Shown here piece after piece: positions 57,720 to 64,000 of a DNA stretch of 64,000 nucleotides; positions within the stretch are counted from its first letter, which is position 1; each line of letters opens with the position of its first letter. Origin of the DNA: Plasmodium malariae (Eukaryota; Apicomplexa; Aconoidasida; Haemosporida; Plasmodiidae); the NCBI RefSeq assembly GCF_900090045.1, contig NC_041788.1:3157501-3221500 (forward strand). The letters are read 5' to 3'. The position numbers and the translations under genes are program-made. The notes beneath the pieces are model-generated. The model had not been told where the DNA came from. It saw nothing but the letters and a program-made list of their open reading frames with translations, and made no database searches.

Positions 57720-60700
57720 TTAGAGGAGGACTATGTCAACGTAATAGGGGTAATGGGATATCTCCTTCACTGCTGTTCTCTTAATGTTCAGGGATACAAT
57801 AACGTCGAATATGTCGTTGTGCAGATTCGAGGTCGAATAATTTATCGGTTTTTCTGGAAATGGAAATGCGGAAACAAAGTTAAGATTGAGATAATTCTCT
57901 CGATCTAGTAACCTTACATTTTTATCGTTTTTGTTTTTTAGAAGTTTATATGTAAAAATGTCAAACATGTTTATGGAGGTGCTCTTTAAATGCGTAAGAG
58001 AGAAACACGTGTTCGTGTTTTTCCCCTCTATATTTTGTTCCACGCTGCTATGTAATCTGTCATGTAATCTGCCATGTAATCTGTCATGTAATCTGCCATG
58101 TAATCTGATACGTAATCTGCCATGTAATCTGCTGTGCATGCTTCTATGTTCTCTTCTATGCTCGCTGTTATATATATGAGAACAGAACTTACCACAAGGT
58201 CTACCGTGAGGGGCTGTACTATGTGAATGCATGCCCCTCTTACAGTTACTGATGCATAACTGCTTTGTTCGATGCTTTTTTAAAAACACGTTATATGGCT
58301 GGTTACTATTTAAAGCTTTGGTGTGCTTACTAAGTGAATTATTTTGATTCTTAAAAAATTTTTGATTAATCCTACAATAGTTATTTAGTGCATTTCGCTT
58401 TCTAACGATGTATGTAACATAGTTGTATACTTTCTTCAAAGTATGATTATAAAGACCCACGTTTGACAATTTTGTGTAACTATGGTTTGAGGAGGAACGA
58501 ATAAGATTGTTCAAACTGTTCACAAAGGCGTCAAACGATATATCAGATATGCCTGATTTAACAGAGCAGTAACGATGAATGTGCAAAATTAGAAAAGAGA
58601 TTAATTTTAGTTGTGCCTTACTTTGTACAGTTAAGTGATCCATTTTATATATTTTTACATGTTGAAAAAAATAATTAAAATAATTTTCTCTTAAAAAGGG
58701 ATATACCAAATTGTAGTAAGAAATGTAAAAAGTAATATTAATGAGGGACTGTAATGACTGTACTTTCTTAAAATTGGCAAAAATTATATGATCAAATTTT
58801 TCATTGGGGAAATCTAATTTTAATAAAGAAATAGATATATTACTTAAGATCTGATCATTCAGTTGCTTTTTATTCCTTTCTACATTCATTTGAAGCATCA
58901 ATTCGTGTAATAAGAAACAAAGCAGTTTTTCATTTCTAATCTTGACAGATGCAAATGAGTGTATGATATTTGCTATATGCATAAATTGTAGATGAAATGT
59001 ATTTTTTTTAATCAAATAAGATATATTTTCAAAAATACCGTTTCTCCTAATATTTAAATTATTAATAGCTCCCAATGTGTTAGTAACAATTTGAGAAAAA
59101 AAAAAGTCATCATTAAGTTTTTCTTTTATCGTGCTAATTCGTTCACCACTGTTAAGCAGCTGTTGTGATATACTCTTTATGTATACATTTACAAAATCAC
59201 AGAGAAACAAGTTTCCAATATAGCTACAAATGAATAAACGATTTATATTTATACCTTCTGAATATGTAAACAGACTAATGTTATATATATACCTTCTCAA
59301 CATTTGTGTATATTCTGTACAGTTATAGTTATCAGTACAGGTATGACCAAATATCATTTTATCTACAAAATTGTATAACTGAATTTTATGAAAATTTTTA
59401 CTAAATTCATTTATTCTGTACGACATAATTGTATGATTTAATATCTTGTATGTAGAATTTAGAACGTTAACAATGTATTTTATATTTTCATTAATTGTAC
59501 TAAGATTGTACAGGTTCTCCCCACTGTTATCCTTACAAATGTTACTGTCCTTACCGTCTGTGCAATTGGAACTACTAAATTGGTTTACGCCTTTCGACCA
59601 CTTCTTCTCTTTTGACCCTACTAGAAGGGAAGTACCATTTTCACTTCTCCTACTAATTCGTAGTAAATTAATAAAAGCAAAATAATTTACGTCCTTATTT
59701 GTTACTATATTCAGAAAACTTTCAGTCGACGTTCGCCTTTTATCATCTACCTCAGTTGGACAAGCATTGTTAAAAAATAATTCTACTATAATTTTCAAAT
59801 TGTTTTCAAATATAACTAATAAACTTTTTATTACTTTCGTGTATTTTTCTTTGCTATAGCTAAACTGAGTGAAGAATTTACAAAACATGTTTACAAAGGA
59901 ACAGAATATTTGCATGTTTCCCCCGCTCATGCGATCATGGCACCCGCCTGTGCTGCTCTGTATGTCTGCTACACCATCACCGCGATCTGTGCTAGCTACA
60001 TCATCACTTGCATTTGTCCTTGCCTTGTCATCACCTCTATTCGTGCTAGCCACACCATCGACGCTTCTGCAAACTATGTAGTCCAGCAACACCCCCTGGA
60101 GCTGATCATTTTTTATTCCTAACTTAAAAAAGGAAGAGTATAATATGGTCATATCGAGGGCAGTAAAAAGCGTGTAATTTTCCTGCAAATATTGTAACAA
60201 GTACCCATACATTTTGTTATATATCAACCATTTGACATAGTTCAGTTTGTCTCTATACCTCCCATCCGTATCGTGTTTACTTAAATAAAAAAAGTAGTTA
60301 GTTAAGGAATGAAAAAATGTAATTAATGATTTTTGATTATATTTCTTTTTAATGATTTGTTGTTTTTTCTCTTCCTTTTTTAACTGTGCTGTAGTATTTA
60401 AAAAATATTCTGACTTGTTCATTAAAATAAATAAAAACAAATGATTATAATAATTTTGTTTTATATGAGTATGAAAGATAAAAACTAAATCTATCAAGTT
60501 CATTTTGTCTAACATCCGTTCACATAGTCTATCCAGAAAAAATAAAAACTCATTCTTCTTCTTCTCTACTTCTTCCTTATAATATTCATAAAAACTATAC
60601 AGCTGTAGTAATATATATTTATCTGCGATCTTATTGTCAAACATGTATACATAGTTTAACTGAGTGCTTATATCCTCATCTAACTCCTCTAAATATACAT

Positions 60701-61460
60701 GTTTTATATATTTGTTATTAATATTTGTATGAATTACTATCTTACAATTGTCCACTTTGAAAAGCTCGCTCGCTTTTTTTAAACAAAAAAATTCCTTACC
60801 ATCTTCCTTTTTTATATTGCCACTACCACTGCTACTATTACCGCTGCTACCCCTAGCAGGTGCTATTGCTGCATCGTTAATACAACAGCTACTACTGGGG
60901 GCATCGTCTTTTCTGTGTATAGTGATACTCCTATTTTTATTTTTATCAACACCTGGTACACACAAACGATGGTCTATGCAACTGCTTATTACATCATTAC
61001 CATTACGTCCTTCCCTAGCTAACACATAATTATGGTAAATGTATTTTAAGGACCTATTAAGGGAAGTATCATTTCTGATGACCCTTTTTAATAAAAGTAA
61101 GTAATTCAATTTTGACAATATTTGAATGTGTATTCCATTAGTTGGAAGTGTGTTGTTAAAAAAATGATCAGTACATATTTCATCAAATTGTAAAAATATG
61201 AACAAATAATTTATATTACATTTATTTATCTTTTTAAAATTACTTATTCTTGTTTTTAGTAAATAATCTTTTTCCTTAAAAATTTGAAAATTTTCATGAA
61301 AAAATATATTTGCCTTATAATTATTATTTTCGTATTTCCATATTTTAAAATTGTTTTTCTTTTTGAGTTCTATAGATGTTATAAAATATCTCCTGCTGTT
61401 TTTTCTCCTGATTTGTTCATGTAAATGGCAAAAGACTGAGCAGTTTTTTCTCCTTTTCAT
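57720..61460 (-). CDS. Large helical-repeat (HPR-like) protein ending at the start of a RAP-type domain
   Basis: A single exon of 1246 residues. The basic N-terminus MKRRKNCSVFCHLHEQIRRK could be a mitochondrial presequence. Helical pairs recur through the body (LIDLVFIFHTHIKQNYYNHL, DMTILYSSFFKLGIKNDQLQ, MHIANIIHSFASVKIRNEKL, QILSNISISLLKLDFPNEKF), as in Plasmodium HPR/RAP proteins. The C-terminus NDIFDVIVSLNIKRTAVKEI then SHYPYYVDIVLL resembles the segment that leads into a RAP nuclease-like fold. The protein then stops, with no GTAAG-like donor nearby. Arg-Leu-His repeats (RLHGRLHDRLHG) near residue 1120 come from a 15-bp coding minisatellite. Organellar RNA binding is inferred. Confidence 0.8.
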   Translation of the reverse strand: MKRRKNCSVFCHLHEQIRRKNSRRYFITSIELKKKNNFKIWKYENNNYKANIFFHENFQIFKEKDYLLKTRISNFKKINKCNINYLFIFLQFDEICTDHFFNNTLPTNGIHIQILSKLNYLLLLKRVIRNDTSLNRSLKYIYHNYVLAREGRNGNDVISSCIDHRLCVPGVDKNKNRSITIHRKDDAPSSSCCINDAAIAPARGSSGNSSSGSGNIKKEDGKEFFCLKKASELFKVDNCKIVIHTNINNKYIKHVYLEELDEDISTQLNYVYMFDNKIADKYILLQLYSFYEYYKEEVEKKKNEFLFFLDRLCERMLDKMNLIDLVFIFHTHIKQNYYNHLFLFILMNKSEYFLNTTAQLKKEEKKQQIIKKKYNQKSLITFFHSLTNYFFYLSKHDTDGRYRDKLNYVKWLIYNKMYGYLLQYLQENYTLFTALDMTILYSSFFKLGIKNDQLQGVLLDYIVCRSVDGVASTNRGDDKARTNASDDVASTDRGDGVADIQSSTGGCHDRMSGGNMQIFCSFVNMFCKFFTQFSYSKEKYTKVIKSLLVIFENNLKIIVELFFNNACPTEVDDKRRTSTESFLNIVTNKDVNYFAFINLLRISRRSENGTSLLVGSKEKKWSKGVNQFSSSNCTDGKDSNICKDNSGENLYNLSTINENIKYIVNVLNSTYKILNHTIMSYRINEFSKNFHKIQLYNFVDKMIFGHTCTDNYNCTEYTQMLRRYIYNISLFTYSEGININRLFICSYIGNLFLCDFVNVYIKSISQQLLNSGERISTIKEKLNDDFFFSQIVTNTLGAINNLNIRRNGIFENISYLIKKNTFHLQFMHIANIIHSFASVKIRNEKLLCFLLHELMLQMNVERNKKQLNDQILSNISISLLKLDFPNEKFDHIIFANFKKVQSLQSLINITFYISYYNLVYPFLRENYFNYFFQHVKIYKMDHLTVQSKAQLKLISFLILHIHRYCSVKSGISDISFDAFVNSLNNLIRSSSNHSYTKLSNVGLYNHTLKKVYNYVTYIVRKRNALNNYCRINQKFFKNQNNSLSKHTKALNSNQPYNVFLKKHRTKQLCISNCKRGMHSHSTAPHGRPCGKFCSHIYNSEHRREHRSMHSRLHGRLRIRLHGRLHDRLHGRLHDRLHSSVEQNIEGKNTNTCFSLTHLKSTSINMFDIFTYKLLKNKNDKNVRLLDRENYLNLNFVSAFPFPEKPINYSTSNLHNDIFDVIVSLNIKRTAVKEISHYPYYVDIVLL
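58046..58135. repeat. 15-bp coding minisatellite in the helical-repeat gene
   Basis: About six copies of CATGTAATCTGYCATGTAATCTG-type sequence, unit CATGTAATCTGYC plus two bases. On the minus strand it encodes LHGR/LHDR units. Confidence 0.8.
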
Positions 61461-62093
61461 GTTTCAACTAGTTCCCCGCGAAAACATTTTTGACACAGCA
61501 GATAGGTAAATATAAGCCCAATTTAGAGCAAAAAACTGCTGCGCTGAGGTATATATATATGTACTAATGTATGTACGCACGTACGTATGTATGTATTCAT
61601 GTATATACATACATACTACATAAGGAAAATAATTTGCATATCGCTGCGCACCTGTACACGTTAGAGATAGGGTCATTCAAAAGGAATACATTTTTTGCGC
61701 ATATATTGTAGAAAAGGTCAACTCCTATTCTTTTTTTATCAAAATAAGCGTGTTCATCTTTCCCTTAACCCTAATTTGTATCCACTTTTTGATACATAAA
61801 ATTACAATTATTTAAGCAGCTCGCATTACATATTCATTGAAGTTGAAAAAGGATTGAATTTTTTTACCAAGAAAAAAAAAATTAAAAAATAAAAATAAAA
61901 TAAAAATAAAATAAAAATAGAAAAAAACTGTTATTCCTAAGTAATATGTGGAATTACATATATATAAATATAGATAAAATGGAATGAGAAAAAATTCTCT
62001 ACATAGTTTATATGCCATTTTTTCACAGCGTGAATAAAGTATGGTTTATTTATTTTTTTTTTTTTCTTTTGAGAAATTATTCTGAACAGTACA
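61461..62093. other. Divergent intergenic region upstream of UBC12
   Basis: About 630 bp with TATG repeats at 61550-61620, A-rich AAAATAAAAATA repeats at 61875-61925 and a poly-T run at 62050-62066. I see no gene. Confidence 0.65.
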
Positions 62094-62389
62094 ATGAAAG
62101 ACGAAGCTATTAGGAGATTAAAACCGTTCGAACTAATTCTTCAAAAAGGTATCCTTTATTTTGCAAAAAAATAAAAAATTAAAATTAAGACAAATATGCG
62201 TGTGAATAGCCACTGATTTAATGTAAAAAAGGGAAATTCAGTATAATTGTTAACGTTGTATACATATACGAATACAACTATGGGTATATTCAATTTTACG
62301 CTAACACCGGGATGCGGCAAATGAAAAAAGGAAAATTTGATTATAAATTTATAATGCAACAATAAGTAAAAATTATATTTTATGAGAGT

Positions 62390-62420
<31 letters not shown>

Positions 62421-63335
62421 TTTGTTACATTGTTTTTCTTTTTTTGCATGAAAGAATTAATGGATTTAGACGAAATTGAAGGGGTGAAATTATTCCAAAT
62501 TGACGATACCGATTTAAAAGAAATTGGAATATCGATAACACCAAAGGATAGTTATTTTAGGAATAAAACCGTTGAGTTTCTCATAAAATTTAAGGATAGT
62601 TATCCGATTACTCCACCCAAAATTACCTGTCTCAGCAAGGTAATTAAACAGAAATAGGAAAAGATACAACCAATTAAGGAAAAATGCGAAAAATTATTAC
62701 CAATTAAGGAAAAATGCGAAAAATTATTACCAATTAAAGAAAAATGCGAAAAATTATTACCATTTAAGGAAAAATGGGAAAAATTATTACCAATTAAGGA
62801 AATCATTTGCACATAAAAGTATACGCACATGTACCTACCATTGACCATGTACCTCACTCATTGTTCCTTCATTTTTAGATATTTCACCCAAATATTGATG
62901 AAAACGGAAATGTTTGTTTGAATATTTTAAAGCTTGAATGGAACCCAATTATAAATTTACAAATGTTAATATTAGGATTACTTCTGTTGTTAAATGTATT
63001 AATTTATGTGTCGAATACTGATGAGAACAATTTTGCTTTATGCATTATCCACGCTATTTTGTTTTTATCTGTCAACATGTACTTGTGTATTTGCGCAAAT
63101 GAGATTTTTACAGCTAATATTGTACTTAATTATATATGTGTATATATATATGTACATTTTGTTTCTCTTATTCATTATATTTATTCCTTTTAATTTTTTT
63201 TTTAATTTGATTTATGTTACATTCCTTCAGGAGCCCTCAACGGATGATCCTTTCAACAAATCAGCAGCGGAAGTATTTAAAAATGACAAAATAATATTTC
63301 AACAAATAAATAATTCTTTATTCCAGGGGAAATAA
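62094..63335 (+). CDS. UBC12: NEDD8-conjugating enzyme UBC12 (E2)
   Basis: Structure: join(62094..62148, 62455..62639, 62879..62995, 63231..63335), 153 residues; phases close (GTATCC, GTAATT and GTATTA donors). E2 enzymes carry NEDD8 as a thioester to cullins. Seen here: beta-strand region FLIKFKDSYPITPPKITC, HPN motif at 83-85 (IFHPNIDENGNVCLNIL) with catalytic Cys93, LEWNPIINLQMLILGL, and DPFNKSAAEVFKNDK in place of the family's DPLNKEAAEVLQNN. The ATG is in the usual place for the E2 core, but the N-terminal E1-docking extension of human UBC12 is missing. The C-terminus stops early at INNSLFQGK. Choice of UBC12 over other E2s rests on the LNIL..W.P and EP..DPFNK pattern. Confidence 0.9.
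62655..62805. repeat. 30-bp minisatellite inside UBC12 intron 2
   Basis: Five copies of ATTACCAATTAAGGAAAAAT followed by GCGAAAAATT, very close in sequence. They fill most of the intron (62640-62878). Confidence 0.9.
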
Positions 63336-64000
63336 TCCTTGCTTCATTTGGCATATTTTTTTATAGTTATTATGTTCATGCAAAATAATCATATATTAAC
63401 CTTAAAGTGTTCATCCTACATATAAATATATTATATGTACAAGTATATATATATGTTATACATACATGTAACAAGCAAATGTGTGCGCTCTTTCGTTACC
63501 CGCTCCTGCCTTTGGGTAAGAAAAACATCTTTGTGTTTTTTACTAAATATGAGTTATATACATTAGATATCGTATAAAAATATAATAAAAGAAAAAAAGA
63601 AAAAAAGATTTTATGTCACTACAGTATATATTGTACTTGAAAATATTTAACATAGCACCTCGTCACCTGTTTAAGGCATATTCTTACAAATTACAAGTGC
63701 ATTTTTGTACAAGTATACATTTTTCTTTTGATAAAAGTTTATTAAAAGTGAGTTAGCATGTTAGCATTTTTTTTTTTTTTTTTTACTTTTTAGCGTACTG
63801 CTGCTCGGCTACGTTATTAGTTCACTACTCCATTTTCCACTTCGCCATATTATAATTCGTTGAATTTATACTGTACATGTACCTTCAATAAACTGTCCTT
63901 GTTAAAATGTTAATGCGGGGAAAAAAATGCACATAAAATAATAACAATCGAAAAGGGGATTTACATAGTTAAAGTAGCATTATATTTGCCCTCGTGGTTA
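63336..64000. other. 3' flank of UBC12
   Basis: AT-rich sequence with a poly-T run at 63768-63785 and scattered TATA repeats. I see no further gene before the window end. Confidence 0.6.

Noticed and set aside
1..64000. tRNA, rRNA, CRISPR, insertion sequences, var/pir-type multigene members
   Set aside because: None seen. The repeats are simple tandem arrays without spacers, no transposase or terminal repeats occur, and no gene resembles a variant antigen family.

Overview
The window is nuclear DNA of a malaria parasite (genus Plasmodium). It is very AT-rich, with long poly(dA)/poly(dT) and (TA)n tracts. Introns are short, begin GTAAG/GTATG-like and end in (T)nAG. Proteins are enlarged by Asn/Lys/Glu/Ser low-complexity inserts, and leaders look secretory or apicoplast-directed. 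No bacterial, viral, transposon, CRISPR or tRNA signature was found. The gene order DOC2, GidA/MnmG, NAA15, TFIIH p52, ArfGAP, 5-FTHF cyclo-ligase, kinesin-13, UBC12 agrees with what I remember of the distal half of P. falciparum chromosome 12. That is memory and was not searched. The species is uncertain; base composition and repeats would suit a P. malariae- or P. ovale-like genome.

Layout. 1-4.9 kb (minus): a DOC2/CEP76-like gene with C2 domains and a transglutaminase-like fold, cut by the window edge, then an unrecognised 66-residue spliced gene. 6.1-9.5 kb (minus): a three-exon MnmG/GidA tRNA-modification enzyme with a secretory-type leader. 11.6-16.7 kb (plus): four-exon NAA15. 16.7-18.8 kb: minisatellites and a conspicuous G/C stem. 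18.8-21.7 kb (minus): TFIIH subunit p52/TFB2. 21.7-26.6 kb: a 4.9-kb gap with no convincing gene. 26.6-30.9 kb (plus): a signal-peptide protein with RRM, S1 and SAP-like segments. 31.6-34.1 kb (minus): a large secreted protein of unknown function. 35.5-35.8 kb: a possible small membrane protein. 36.7-37.6 kb (minus): ArfGAP. 40.1-41.3 kb (plus): a FAM133-like basic protein. 41.6-44.2 kb (minus): nine-exon ZC3H15/TMA46. 44.5-44.9 kb: short, possibly broken coding pieces. 46.1-48.0 kb (plus): a helical-repeat, possibly organellar protein. 48.4-49.6 kb (plus): a five-exon, 97-residue protein. 49.7-50.9 kb (minus): 5-formyltetrahydrofolate cyclo-ligase. 53.6-57.2 kb (plus): kinesin-13. 57.7-61.5 kb (minus): a large helical-repeat protein ending where a RAP domain would begin. 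62.1-63.3 kb (plus): four-exon UBC12 (NEDD8 E2).

The genes are individually regulated housekeeping genes, not an operon. Loose themes are RNA and organelle biology (MnmG, the S1/RRM/SAP protein, two helical-repeat proteins), transcription and translation (TFB2, NAA15, ZC3H15), trafficking and exocytosis (DOC2-like, ArfGAP), mitosis (kinesin-13), folate (cyclo-ligase) and neddylation (UBC12). I rebuilt splice structures by hand; reading phase closes across every junction given with explicit coordinates, except where marked uncertain. Intergenic DNA is dominated by minisatellites with 10-30 bp units. I saw nothing I could defend as a wholly new biological system. The items most worth a second look are the G/C stem at 18.4-18.5 kb, the degenerate transglutaminase-like domain, the ZC3H15 lacking one zinc finger, the frame-broken basic ORF near 44.7 kb and the two unrecognised multi-exon small proteins.
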